Positions 1 through 8,550 of a stretch of DNA of 64,000 nucleotides are shown here, one piece after another. The number at the start of each line of letters is the position of its first letter. Position 1 is the stretch's first letter. This DNA comes from Tenacibaculum maritimum NCIMB 2154 (GTDB taxonomy: Bacteria > Bacteroidota > Bacteroidia > Flavobacteriales > Flavobacteriaceae). The translations under genes were made by a program, and so were the position numbers. The DNA lies in assembly GCF_900119795.1 (NCBI RefSeq), contig NZ_LT634361.1:2666001-2730000 (forward strand), written 5' to 3'. The notes beneath the pieces are model-generated. The model did not search any database. It was given only the letters and a program-made list of their open reading frames with translations, and was not told the origin of the DNA.

Positions 1-47
1 CATAACTAATCATCCTAACAAAGATAACAGAAACTCGCAAAAATATG

Positions 48-55
48 TACCTTTG
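48..55 (+). promoter_or_regulatory. Putative -7 promoter element of pyrF
   Basis: TACCTTTG matches the Bacteroidota -7 consensus TANNTTTG. It ends 20 bases before the pyrF start codon. No good TTTG lies 19 bases upstream (TAAC is there), so only half of the promoter is supported. Confidence 0.45.
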
Positions 56-75
56 CTTAACTTTTATTACAACTA

Positions 76-888
76 ATGACAACACAACAACTTGTAGATC
101 AAATCCGTAAAAAAAAATCATTTTTATGCATTGGTTTGGATGTCGATCTTACTAAAATTCCAGCACATTTATTACAAGAAGAAGATCCCATTTTTGCATT
201 TAACAAAGCTATTATTGATGCTACGCATCACCTATGCGTTGCTTATAAACCCAACACTGCCTTTTATGAAGCATATGGTTTAAAAGGATGGAAAGCACTA
301 GAAAAAACGATACAATACCTAAATGAAAAGCATCCTGAAATTTTTACTATTGCTGATGCTAAACGAGGAGATATTGGCAACACTTCGAGTATGTATGCCA
401 AAGCATTTTTTGAAGATTTAGCTTTTGATTCTATTACAGTTGCTCCTTATATGGGTAAAGATTCCGTTGAACCTTTTTTGGCTTTTAAAGATAAGCATAC
501 TATTTTACTTGCTTTAACTTCTAATCAAGGCGCCTTCGATTTTCAAACATTAAATGTACATCACCAAGAACTATATAAGGAGGTTTTAGAAGTTTCCAAA
601 ACTTGGGAAAATGCAACTAACTTAATGTACGTTGTTGGGGCTACCAAGGCAACTTTTTTAGCTGATATCAGAAAAATTATTCCGACGTCATTTTTATTAG
701 TTCCTGGTGTTGGTGCCCAAGGTGGAAATCTTACAGAAGTTTGCAAATACGGAATGACGGAGGATGTTGGCTTACTTATCAACTCATCACGCGGCATCAT
801 TTATGCCTCACAACAAAATGATTTTGCGCAAGATGCAGCCCAAAAAGCAAAAGCGCTCCAACAACAAATGGAACTCCTTTTGACATAA
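76..888 (+). CDS. pyrF: Orotidine 5'-phosphate decarboxylase (type 2)
   Basis: This enzyme decarboxylates orotidine monophosphate to UMP, the last step of de novo pyrimidine synthesis, in the cytoplasm. The 270-residue length and the motifs CIGLDVD near the N-terminus, YKPNTAFYE near residue 57 and [10 protein letters not shown] near residue 95 (catalytic Lys and Asp) fit the longer type 2 subfamily. The C-terminal PGVGAQGG phosphate-binding loop and SSRGIIYAS are also present. The ATG at 76 starts the protein just before its first conserved strand. The gene stands alone between a putative promoter at 48 and a strong terminator at 893, so it is probably monocistronic. No other pyrimidine gene is in the window. 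Confidence 0.96.
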   Translation: MTTQQLVDQIRKKKSFLCIGLDVDLTKIPAHLLQEEDPIFAFNKAIIDATHHLCVAYKPNTAFYEAYGLKGWKALEKTIQYLNEKHPEIFTIADAKRGDIGNTSSMYAKAFFEDLAFDSITVAPYMGKDSVEPFLAFKDKHTILLALTSNQGAFDFQTLNVHHQELYKEVLEVSKTWENATNLMYVVGATKATFLADIRKIIPTSFLLVPGVGAQGGNLTEVCKYGMTEDVGLLINSSRGIIYASQQNDFAQDAAQKAKALQQQMELLLT

Positions 889-892
889 AATT

Positions 893-926
893 AAAAAGCC
901 AAGGTTAATGACTCCTTGGCTTTTTT
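893..926 (+). terminator. Rho-independent terminator of pyrF
   Basis: A 12-bp stem AAAAAGCCAAGG / CCTTGGCTTTTT with a 9-base loop is followed by a T run, 5 bases after the pyrF stop. The 243 bases from here to the SusD-like stop hold nothing else I can support. Confidence 0.9.
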
Positions 927-1169
927 ATCGATTAATTCAACATAGAGTTAATTTCACTTTGAACTGAACTTATAAAGTAATTCAAATAATTATAATTCTG
1001 AAGACAAATGTTTAATGTAACTCTATGACTAAGATACTCTTTACTTTACCTCATAAAATCTTTTTGATTTGAGTTACTTCTTTTTTGATTTGAAAAACCA
1101 TTGTATTTTTTACATAAATATTACACAATAAGTTAAAAAAATAAATTAAAAGAAGTATTCCCCTACCCC

Positions 1170-2576
1170 TTAATAACCAGGGTTTTGAGTATTATTAGGA
1201 TTTAAATCCAATTCATCTGATGGAATAGGCAAAATTGTTTTATTAGCTCCAAATGCTGATGCTGCTATATTTGCTTGTCCAGCCCTTCTTAAAGACCTTT
1301 TATTCCTTAACAAATCCATTCTCCTTTGCCCCTCAAAACATAATTCTTTTCGTTTCTCGTTCAAAATAACATCTAAATTAACTGAAACTAAAACAGGCAA
1401 TCCTGCACGCGATCTCAAAGCATTGATATCATTCAATGGAGAATCTCCTATATTCGTCAACCCTCTTAAATTTGCTTCTGCTCGAATTGTGTACATTTCT
1501 GTTACTCTAAGAATAGGTGCATTATCTGAATTATTTACTCCGTCAGGAAATTTAGTGGTAAATGTAGAGGTTTTGCCAACCGCATCAGTTCCTTCAACAT
1601 GTAATGTTGTGAATCTTAAATCACCAGGTTCTAATGCATATTCGTCTAATAAATTTTGTGAAAAAGGAGCATCTCCTCTACCAACGGGTGCTGGGTTTGC
1701 TAATCCTGAAAAGCCCTGCCCACCAGTTTGCCCATCTACCGCATTATTTATAATTTGAAAAATATGCTCAGAAGAATCATTTTGATTGAAAAATAGATAA
1801 TTTGGAGCTAATTCGTAGCGAGACGACTGAATCACTTGATTTGCATAATCTGCCGCTTTTGAAAACTCATCTCTATACAAATATAGCCTTGCTAATAAAG
1901 CCTTTGCAGCTCCTTTACTAGCTCTTCCTCTACTTGTTACCTCTAGCAATCCTGGAATTGCTTCTAATAAATCTTTTTCAATAGCTGCATGTACTTCATT
2001 TACGGTACTCCTTGGCAATTGAAACAAGCTCAAATCTCCTTCAAAAAAATCTACAATTAACGGAATTCCTAAATTACTTCCGTTAGATACTTGAAAAGGC
2101 TGCGCAAATAAATTTACCAAATTGAAATTTGTAATGGCTCTAATAAACTTTGCTTCAGCTATTATTCTTTCTCTTTCTGCTTCAGATAGATCTGGTATAT
2201 CTGTAGTAGGTAATTTATTAATCAAGAAGTTTGCAGGAGAAATTACGTCATATAAATTTCTCCAATATCCTGAAACGGATCCGTTATCTGCTATCGTCGT
2301 ATAATCTCTAATTTCTTGAAAAGTTGGAAAAGACCCTTTAAAGTCTATATTATCACTCATCCACTCTTGTGTTAACTGAGTAGTTCCATTAAAAGCAGCA
2401 TCATTTCTCATCCTTCCATACGCACCTACTAAGACCCCTTCTGCTAAAGCTGCGTTAGACAACACCACTCCTCCCGTTAAACTTCCTTCTGGGGCAATGT
2501 CTAAACTACTTTCACATGATGATACGAATATTGACAATATTCCTAATAGTATATAAATTATTTTATTTTTTTTCAT
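1170..2576 (-). CDS. SusD/RagB-family outer-membrane nutrient-binding lipoprotein
   Basis: This surface lipoprotein should cap a SusC-type TonB-dependent transporter and bind its ligand. It has a lipoprotein signal with the acylated Cys at residue 21 (IFVSSC) followed by SSLDIAPEG. The body is TPR-like helical, with typical SusD stretches near ARLYLYRDEFSKAADYA, and the C-terminal region has RKELCFEGQRRMDLLR and ends LDLNPNNTQNPGY, a classic RagB/SusD ending. Its 468 residues are normal for the family. It lies 22 bases downstream of the SusC gene on the same strand, so the two form one transcription unit. No glycosidase, peptidase or other enzyme accompanies them, so the substrate cannot be inferred. 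Confidence 0.95.
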   Translation of the reverse strand: MKKNKIIYILLGILSIFVSSCESSLDIAPEGSLTGGVVLSNAALAEGVLVGAYGRMRNDAAFNGTTQLTQEWMSDNIDFKGSFPTFQEIRDYTTIADNGSVSGYWRNLYDVISPANFLINKLPTTDIPDLSEAERERIIAEAKFIRAITNFNLVNLFAQPFQVSNGSNLGIPLIVDFFEGDLSLFQLPRSTVNEVHAAIEKDLLEAIPGLLEVTSRGRASKGAAKALLARLYLYRDEFSKAADYANQVIQSSRYELAPNYLFFNQNDSSEHIFQIINNAVDGQTGGQGFSGLANPAPVGRGDAPFSQNLLDEYALEPGDLRFTTLHVEGTDAVGKTSTFTTKFPDGVNNSDNAPILRVTEMYTIRAEANLRGLTNIGDSPLNDINALRSRAGLPVLVSVNLDVILNEKRKELCFEGQRRMDLLRNKRSLRRAGQANIAASAFGANKTILPIPSDELDLNPNNTQNPGY

Positions 2577-2598
2577 CTGTATCGTTGTTTTGAATTAA

Positions 2599-5580
2599 TT
2601 AAAATGTGATTTTAGCTCCAACCAAGTATGATTTCGCCTGAGGTGCTACAAAAAAGCTTTCTCCTAATGTTAAAGGGTTCGTACTATCTGTAACCTCTGG
2701 GTCTCTATCTCCTAAATCACTGCTTTTAATAGTTAATAAATTTGTTCCTGTAACATAAATTCTTAACCCTTCAATAAAACTTGTCTTTTCTAAAATACTT
2801 TTAGGAAGAGTATACCCTAAAGTCACATTTTTTAATCTCAAAAACGAACCATCTTTTAACTGATTTGTAGAACGAGTTCTAAACAATCCAGCGGTTGCTC
2901 CGTCTAACTTTGGAAAATAAGCTTCATCTCCTGGTTGCTGCCAATAATCTAGTAATCGGGTACTTAAACCAAAACCAATAGGTGCATCCGTAAATCTAAT
3001 TCCTCCAATATAAACATCATTTCCATATGAAAAATTAGAAAAAATATTTAAATCAAAATTCTTATACTTAAATGTATTTGTAATTCCTCCATAAAAATCA
3101 GGCTGTGCATTTCCTACTATTTTCCTGTCATCTGGAGTTGGTGAGTTTGTAATATTTCCATCGGCATCTAACCACTCTGCTTCACCTGTTTGCGAATTAA
3201 CTCCTACATACCTTATCAAATAAAAGCTATTTGCTGACTCTCCAACTACTGCTCTCTGAACAGCTGATCCTGGTATAAATTGCCTTCCTTCCGAATCTAC
3301 ACTTGCTCCTGGGAGCGATAAAACTTCACTTTCAACAGTAGATAAATTTATTTTGGTAGTCCATTCAAAATCTTCTGTTCTAAAATTTACAGTAGTTAAA
3401 TCAAATTCGAAACCTCTATTTTCTATCTCCCCTGCATTTCTAGCTACAGAGAAAAAACCTGTTGTTAAAGGAAGAGGTACATTTATTAATAAGTTATCTG
3501 TTCTTTTTTCATAATAATTCATATTAAACGAAATTCTATTATTAAAAAAAGCTGATTTAAATCCTACATCTAACGTTGCTGTTTCTTCCCATTTTAAGTT
3601 AGGATTTTCGGCAGTACTTGGAGATAAACCCGATAATCCGTTATAATTTTCTCCTTCAAATAACCCTAAAGCTGGGAAATTACCTCCTATTCGGTCGTTC
3701 CCTGTAATACCGTAACTAGCTCGTACACTCAAATAATCAAAAAAGCCATCCTCTAAAAAAGATTCTCTAGAAAGCACCCAGCCTCCTGCTACAGCCCAGA
3801 AATCACCAAACTTATTATTGCCTCCAAACTTAGTTGATCCATCTCGTCTATACGATCCTTCTATTAGATATTTTCCTAGGTAGTCATAATTTAATCTAGA
3901 AAATAATTGCCCGTATAACCTATTTTGCGTTCTGCTACTAGTTGTTAAAGGAAAAGTAGAGGCACTATCTACATTTAATAAATCATCTGATAAAAAACCT
4001 GTTCCTTGCACTCTAGTCACATTCGTTTTTGTTTCCTCATAAGAGGTTCCTAACAAAAGTCCTAATGTATGGCTTCCAAACGATTTATTATAATTCAACG
4101 TAGCTGTTAATAAATTTCTATTTATAAAAACCACTCTATTATCTGCTGAACCTCCTGGTGTGTTTATTTCAACACTTCTCTGTGTCTCTTCTATTTGAGT
4201 ACGATCAACACCATAATCAATTTTTGCTTTTAAGCCTTCAACAATTAAAGCCTCTAAGAATGCATTTCCTATGATTTTTGTAGTGTTCACTTCATGCTTA
4301 TCTAAAGCCTCAATTGCCAATACATTACCTATAAACCCTGTATTTACAAAATTCCCATCTTCATCAAATGGAAGTACATTTGGAGTTTGTAAAAAACCTA
4401 CTGTTATTGGTGAAAAGGTACTATTTTCTGTACTAACTCTGTTATTTTTAGATGCCGATACTGATAAATTCATCCCTGCTTTTAACCAATCATTTGCCTG
4501 TGTATTAACATTAATTCTAGCCCCTGTTTTTTCTAAATCATTTCCTATAATAAACCCTTCTGAATTAGAGTGATTCAGTCCAAAATAATAAGTAGATTTT
4601 TCTGAACCTCCTGAAACTCCTAAGTTTTCACTCGATGAGATTCCTTTACGAATAACATTCTTTAACCAATCAAAACCTTCTCCATCTAACCCTAAATCAG
4701 TAGCCGTTAACGAAGTTCCATTTATTAAATTAGATCTAGCCACATTAAAATCAGCATACTCATTAATATTCATCATTTCTTCTAAAAAAGTAGCTTCATT
4801 CACTGATGTGCTAAGGTCTAATGTTACTCTAGTTGCTTGCCCTAACTTCCCTTTTTTAGTAGTAATCAAGATAACTCCATTAGAACCTCGCGTACCATAT
4901 AAAGAAGTTGCTGCTGCATCTTTTAACACAGTAAATGTGGCAATATCTTCTGTATTTACATAAGATAATGGATTCAACCCCGTATTTCCACCGTTACTTA
5001 CCGTTTGATTTTGATCATCAATAGGCACTCCATCAATTACAATTAATGGATTTGCTCCACCTGTTAAAGAGCTAACTCCTCGAACACGTATCACTGAGGC
5101 AGCTCCTAAAACTCCCGAAGACCCTACAACTTGAACTCCTGAAGATTGACCTTGCAATAAATCTTGAGGTGCCGTTGCTTGAATATCTTCAATTGCCTCT
5201 TCTTTTATTACAGATATATTTTGTACGATTTTCCTTTCAGATTGTTCTCCATATCCAACAACCACAATCTCTTCCAGAATATTTGAATCTTCTTCCATCA
5301 CTACATTGACTGTTGTAGCTTTTCCTACTACCTTTTCTACTGTTTTCATACCCACAAAACTAAAAACAAGAACCCCTCCTTCTTTTGCTTTTATGGAATA
5401 CTTCCCATCAAAATCTGTTTCTCCTCCTGAAGCTGTTCCCTTCACTAAAACACTAACCCCTGGTAATCCTCCTGATTCATCTGTTACAGTTCCTGTTATT
5501 ATCTTTTCTTGTGCAACAACATTCAAAAAAGTTGCTAAAAACAATAACAGAATTACAGTGCTTCTATAACCTTGTTTCAT
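2599..5580 (-). CDS. SusC/RagA-family TonB-linked outer-membrane transporter
   Basis: A 993-residue TonB-dependent outer-membrane channel that imports a ligand captured by the SusD-like partner. The order is signal peptide (about residues 1-23, ending NVVAQ), a carboxypeptidase-regulatory-like domain beginning ITGTVTDESGG, the TonB-box-like stretch EEIVVVGYGEQ, a plug domain with VLKDAAATSLYGTRGSNGVILITTKKG (in two adjoining parts), and a long beta-barrel ending AKSYLVGAKITF. This is the diagnostic SusC layout. It is divergent from a LytTR/LytS two-component pair across a 314-base gap with direct repeats, so that system may control it. The ligand is unknown because no degradative enzyme is linked. 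Confidence 0.96.
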   Translation of the reverse strand: MKQGYRSTVILLLFLATFLNVVAQEKIITGTVTDESGGLPGVSVLVKGTASGGETDFDGKYSIKAKEGGVLVFSFVGMKTVEKVVGKATTVNVVMEEDSNILEEIVVVGYGEQSERKIVQNISVIKEEAIEDIQATAPQDLLQGQSSGVQVVGSSGVLGAASVIRVRGVSSLTGGANPLIVIDGVPIDDQNQTVSNGGNTGLNPLSYVNTEDIATFTVLKDAAATSLYGTRGSNGVILITTKKGKLGQATRVTLDLSTSVNEATFLEEMMNINEYADFNVARSNLINGTSLTATDLGLDGEGFDWLKNVIRKGISSSENLGVSGGSEKSTYYFGLNHSNSEGFIIGNDLEKTGARINVNTQANDWLKAGMNLSVSASKNNRVSTENSTFSPITVGFLQTPNVLPFDEDGNFVNTGFIGNVLAIEALDKHEVNTTKIIGNAFLEALIVEGLKAKIDYGVDRTQIEETQRSVEINTPGGSADNRVVFINRNLLTATLNYNKSFGSHTLGLLLGTSYEETKTNVTRVQGTGFLSDDLLNVDSASTFPLTTSSRTQNRLYGQLFSRLNYDYLGKYLIEGSYRRDGSTKFGGNNKFGDFWAVAGGWVLSRESFLEDGFFDYLSVRASYGITGNDRIGGNFPALGLFEGENYNGLSGLSPSTAENPNLKWEETATLDVGFKSAFFNNRISFNMNYYEKRTDNLLINVPLPLTTGFFSVARNAGEIENRGFEFDLTTVNFRTEDFEWTTKINLSTVESEVLSLPGASVDSEGRQFIPGSAVQRAVVGESANSFYLIRYVGVNSQTGEAEWLDADGNITNSPTPDDRKIVGNAQPDFYGGITNTFKYKNFDLNIFSNFSYGNDVYIGGIRFTDAPIGFGLSTRLLDYWQQPGDEAYFPKLDGATAGLFRTRSTNQLKDGSFLRLKNVTLGYTLPKSILEKTSFIEGLRIYVTGTNLLTIKSSDLGDRDPEVTDSTNPLTLGESFFVAPQAKSYLVGAKITF

Positions 5581-5669
5581 AAATTATATAAATTTTTGTT
5601 AATTAAATGTTTTTAAATGTATTGGCTTTAAAACCTATAGCAGCTCGGTAAGAAGTCAAGCGTATTAAA

Positions 5670-5807
5670 TTTGATGTAAGTAGCTTCTATTTAAAAGTGT
5701 ATGGCTTTTGCGGTAAGAAAAAGTGGTTTATATTACTTTTTCCGAAAGAATAAATGATTTTAAACGACTTATAAAAGAGTTTAAAAGACTTATTTTTGAT
5801 GTAAGTA
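5670..5807. repeat. Widely spaced 13-bp direct repeat in the SusC/LytTR intergenic region
   Basis: TTTGATGTAAGTA occurs exactly at 5670-5682 and again at 5795-5807, 125 bases apart. The pair brackets the tighter direct repeat at 5759-5793. An exact 13-mer twice in 314 bases is unlikely by chance even at this base composition. Its role is unknown. Confidence 0.6.
5759..5793. promoter_or_regulatory. Candidate LytTR-type operator (21-bp-phased direct repeat)
   Basis: TTTAAACGACTTAT at 5759-5772 and TTTAAAAGACTTAT at 5780-5793 agree at 13 of 14 positions and start 21 bases apart, two helical turns. LytTR regulators of the AgrA/AlgR kind bind short direct repeats with about this phasing, and a LytTR regulator gene begins 101 bases downstream. 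Target assignment (the regulator itself, SusC or both) is inference. Confidence 0.45.
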
Positions 5808-5894
5808 CCCCATAATGGCTTATAAACACCTCTCAACAACTAAGTGTTAATAAACCTAAAACCTTATTTTGTTTACTTAAAACATCTTATTTTA

Positions 5895-6665
5895 ATGAAA
5901 ATATCTACCATTATCATCGATGATGAAAATTTAGCGAGGCATCGGTTAGCTAATTTAATTGAAGACATTGAGGAACTTGATTTAATTGCTACTGCTAGTA
6001 ATGGAAAAGACGCCATTGATCAAATAAATAGTTTAAAGCCTCAACTTTTATTCTTAGACATTCAACTAAAGGATATGACTGGCTTTGATATTTTAAACAA
6101 GATCAATAAGTATGATGATTTTTCTGTGATTTTTGTAACGGCTTATGATGAATATGCTCTGAAAGCATTCGATTTTTTTGCATTTGACTACCTGCTAAAG
6201 CCTTTTAAAGATGATCGGTTTTATAGCTCTGTTAAAAAAGTAATTTCTAAATATCATGTAGATAATTCTTTGAATAATAAAATGAACAGTCTATTAGAAT
6301 ATGTAAGAGAATATACGCCTCCTATGCATCGAAAAGAAATAAAAAAACTCCCTATTAAATTAGGAAACAAAGTTTCTTTTATAAAAACAGATGCTATAAA
6401 ATACATCGTTGCTTCTGGTTATTATGCTGAAATTTATACCGACGAAAAGAAGTATCTTTTAAGAGAATCTTTAACGAATTTAAGTGATAAATTAGATCCT
6501 ACAAAGTTTTCAAGAATCCACAGATCTACCATTATTAATATTGATCATATTCATGAACTAATTCATTCTAATTATGGTGAAATAGATATCAGAACATCCG
6601 ATAATAAGCTTTTCAGAATTAGCAAAAGTTATAAGAAAGATTTTCAAAATTTTATTGGATTATGA
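5895..6665 (+). CDS. LytTR-family DNA-binding response regulator
   Basis: A cytoplasmic response regulator of 256 residues. The receiver domain has the acidic pair IIDDEN at residues 9-11 and the phosphoacceptor Asp55 in LFLDIQL, then the switch Lys in DYLLKPF. A LytTR DNA-binding domain fills roughly residues 150-250, with IHRSTIINIDHI and the closing FRISKSYKKDF. I start at the ATG at 5895 because MKISTIIIDDE is the usual N-terminus; an in-frame ATG at 5844 would add 17 atypical residues. Its stop overlaps the start of the kinase gene, so the two are translationally coupled. A phased direct repeat upstream may be its operator. Confidence 0.94.
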   Translation: MKISTIIIDDENLARHRLANLIEDIEELDLIATASNGKDAIDQINSLKPQLLFLDIQLKDMTGFDILNKINKYDDFSVIFVTAYDEYALKAFDFFAFDYLLKPFKDDRFYSSVKKVISKYHVDNSLNNKMNSLLEYVREYTPPMHRKEIKKLPIKLGNKVSFIKTDAIKYIVASGYYAEIYTDEKKYLLRESLTNLSDKLDPTKFSRIHRSTIINIDHIHELIHSNYGEIDIRTSDNKLFRISKSYKKDFQNFIGL

Positions 6666-7768
6666 TGCTCAGCTCTTTTAAAAAGAAAGTGAACCTTAGC
6701 TTAATAGCAGCTTTATCTACGTTTTATACTATTGCCTTCCTTATTCGAATATTAAAAATAAGTTATTTAAAAATATCAGGTCTTGAGTTTATAGACTACA
6801 CTTGGAAAGAGCTTCTTATTGATTATTTATACATTGATTATATAACCATCATTATTTTTACACTGATTGTTATTTATAGTTCAAAGCAGATGATTGAGAA
6901 ACATCTCTCTTGGACAAAAATAATTACAACCCACCTAACAATAGCCATTCTAATAGGGCTCATTGTATATTACCTTTCTACTTTAGTATTTGTAATTTTA
7001 GGACAATGCCCTATATCTCACTTAAATCCTGCTATTTACTTAAATAAAATTGTTAATAATATTGTATTTATTTTCTTAATTAATTTCGGAATGATGCTCA
7101 TCGTTTACATTTATTTCCATTCTAAAAAAATTAAAAAAATAGAATTTGAAAGAAACACTTTGAAAAACCAATTAACGCTTTCTAAGTTGAACCTTTTAAA
7201 GTCTAATCTCCAACCTCATTTTCTTTTTAATACCCTCAATAGCATTGCAACACTTATTTATATTGATAAGAAGTTAGCTCAAAATACTATTGTTGATTTA
7301 AGTGACTTGTTAAGAATATTGCTTAATATTCAAGATGAAAATTTAATTTCTTTAGAAGAAGAGCTTTTTATGCTATCAAAATACAACAACATTATGAAAG
7401 TTCGATTCTCTGATCATTTTTCTTTTGAAAAAGACATTGAAAAGAATTTAATGAGCGCGAAAGTTCCTAGTTTTTTACTACAACCTATCATAGAAAATTC
7501 TATTAAATACGGGTACTCTCAAAATCATATTGATTTGTGTATTAAGTTGACTGTAAAAAAAGTAAACCAGCAAATTATGATTACTATTTGTAATAATGGA
7601 GCCCCTCTAATGAAAGAGTTTTCTGAAATAGTACAAGGAATTGGTATTAGCACAACAGTCGAAAGACTTGAAACTTTATTCAACAATAATTTTAGCTTCC
7701 ATATGGAAAACAAAAAAAATGAAGTTGGTGTTATTACTACTATAAAAATTCCTCATATCATTTCTTAA
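6662..7768 (+). CDS. LytS/YehU-type membrane sensor histidine kinase
   Basis: A 368-residue sensor kinase partner of the preceding regulator. The N-terminal 170 residues hold about four hydrophobic segments (near residues 12-34, 58-80, 92-120 and 137-163). A basic linker and coiled coil lead to the His_kinase box LQPHFLFNTLNS, with the phosphorylated His at residue 186. The ATPase part has the N-box LLQPIIENSIKYG and ends with a short G-box-like GIGISTTVERL. No periplasmic sensor domain is visible, so any signal is likely sensed in or at the membrane. It overlaps the regulator gene by 4 bases; the ATG at 6662 or the adjacent one at 6665 is used. Confidence 0.93.
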   Translation: MMLSSFKKKVNLSLIAALSTFYTIAFLIRILKISYLKISGLEFIDYTWKELLIDYLYIDYITIIIFTLIVIYSSKQMIEKHLSWTKIITTHLTIAILIGLIVYYLSTLVFVILGQCPISHLNPAIYLNKIVNNIVFIFLINFGMMLIVYIYFHSKKIKKIEFERNTLKNQLTLSKLNLLKSNLQPHFLFNTLNSIATLIYIDKKLAQNTIVDLSDLLRILLNIQDENLISLEEELFMLSKYNNIMKVRFSDHFSFEKDIEKNLMSAKVPSFLLQPIIENSIKYGYSQNHIDLCIKLTVKKVNQQIMITICNNGAPLMKEFSEIVQGIGISTTVERLETLFNNNFSFHMENKKNEVGVITTIKIPHIIS

Positions 7769-7907
7769 ACATAAAACTTATTTATTTCTAGCTGAAAAAC
7801 AACATATATTACTTCTTTTCCTGCTATTAAAACTGCAATACCTCTCTAGAAGAAAGCACATACTCTTTCCTTATTAAAAATTATAATTAACTGATTTTCA
7901 AAATAGG

Positions 7908-8185
7908 AATGCGTAATTTTTTCTACTCACTCCAAAAAGTTTGTATAATTTCTTTATGTATTTTTCTGTACAAGATTTTTTACCCCCTCTAAAAAGTTTG
8001 TACAATTTATTTACGCATTTTTCTGTACAAGATTTTTCACTCCCTCTAAAAAGTTTGTACAATTTCTCTACGCATTTTTCTGTACAAGATTTTTTACCCC
8101 CTCTAAAAAGTTTGTACAATTTCTCTACGTATTTTTCTGTACAAGATTTTTTACTCCCTCTAAAAAGTTTGTACAGTTTCTCTAT
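7908..8185. repeat. 57-bp tandem array of TGTACA-tipped hairpins
   Basis: Units of exactly 57 bp repeat with starts of AAAAAGTTTGTA at 7934, 7991, 8048, 8105 and 8162. Each junction forms a 14-bp inverted repeat, TGTACAAGATTTTT then a 10-base CT-rich loop then AAAAAGTTTGTACA, with 12 Watson-Crick pairs, one G-T and one mismatch. The hairpins are at 7967-8004, 8024-8061, 8081-8118 and 8138-8175, separated by 19 bases, with a decayed fifth copy at the left end. Because 57 is a multiple of 3, both strands stay open (about 90-98 codons), which I treat as a by-product. Function is unknown. Confidence 0.85.
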
Positions 8186-8469
8186 AGAAATCAATGAGTT
8201 ACATCTTTAAAACTAAAATAATAGCACTTTTTTTCATGAAGCAATTGGACTTTTATAGAAGTATTAGGATTCAGTAATGAACTTTTTGGGTTTATGAATG
8301 AAGCTCTTCTTCATTTTTTTGAAGGAAAAACCCAACTAAAAATGAAGAACTACATAGGATATCACTCCGTTACTTTTTTTTAATTTACCTCTGATTAAAA
8401 AAATAAAACAATAACGGCTATACGTAATTTCTTTACCTAAAATGAGCAGTTACCATTTGAAATTATTGT
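8186..8469. other. Intergenic sequence after the hairpin array
   Basis: No gene is seen here. A loose inverted repeat pairs TTGGGTTT near 8286 with AAAACCCAA near 8328 around a second imperfect arm (ATGAATGAAG / CTTCTTCAT). I have no function for it. Confidence 0.4.
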
Positions 8470-8504
8470 AAAAAAACTAGCAGTGAGAAAATTCCCACTG
8501 CTAG
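8470..8504 (-). terminator. Terminator of the giant-protein operon
   Basis: Read on the minus strand, a perfect 9-bp stem CTAGCAGTG / CACTGCTAG with a 10-base loop is followed by seven T. It lies 46 bases beyond the stop of the 2964-residue gene and closes the three-gene operon. Confidence 0.88.
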
Positions 8505-8550
8505 TACTTGTAAAACTGATTTTAAATTTAAAATACGATATTTTTAAAAC

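Larger units (their letters stand above)
5581..5894. other. SusC-LytTR divergent intergenic region
   Basis: These 314 bases hold the two direct-repeat pairs listed separately. I found no exact TANNTTTG element on either strand near the two start codons and no small ORF worth calling. Confidence 0.5.

Noticed and set aside
7908..8185. CRISPR array
   Set aside because: The whole 57-bp unit repeats, including the would-be spacers, and no cas genes are nearby.
7898..8210. Overlapping ORFs of 98 codons (minus) and 89 codons (plus) in the 57-bp array
   Set aside because: Both are open only because the repeat period is a multiple of three. Neither has a promoter, a signal or a recognisable domain, so the array is listed as a repeat.
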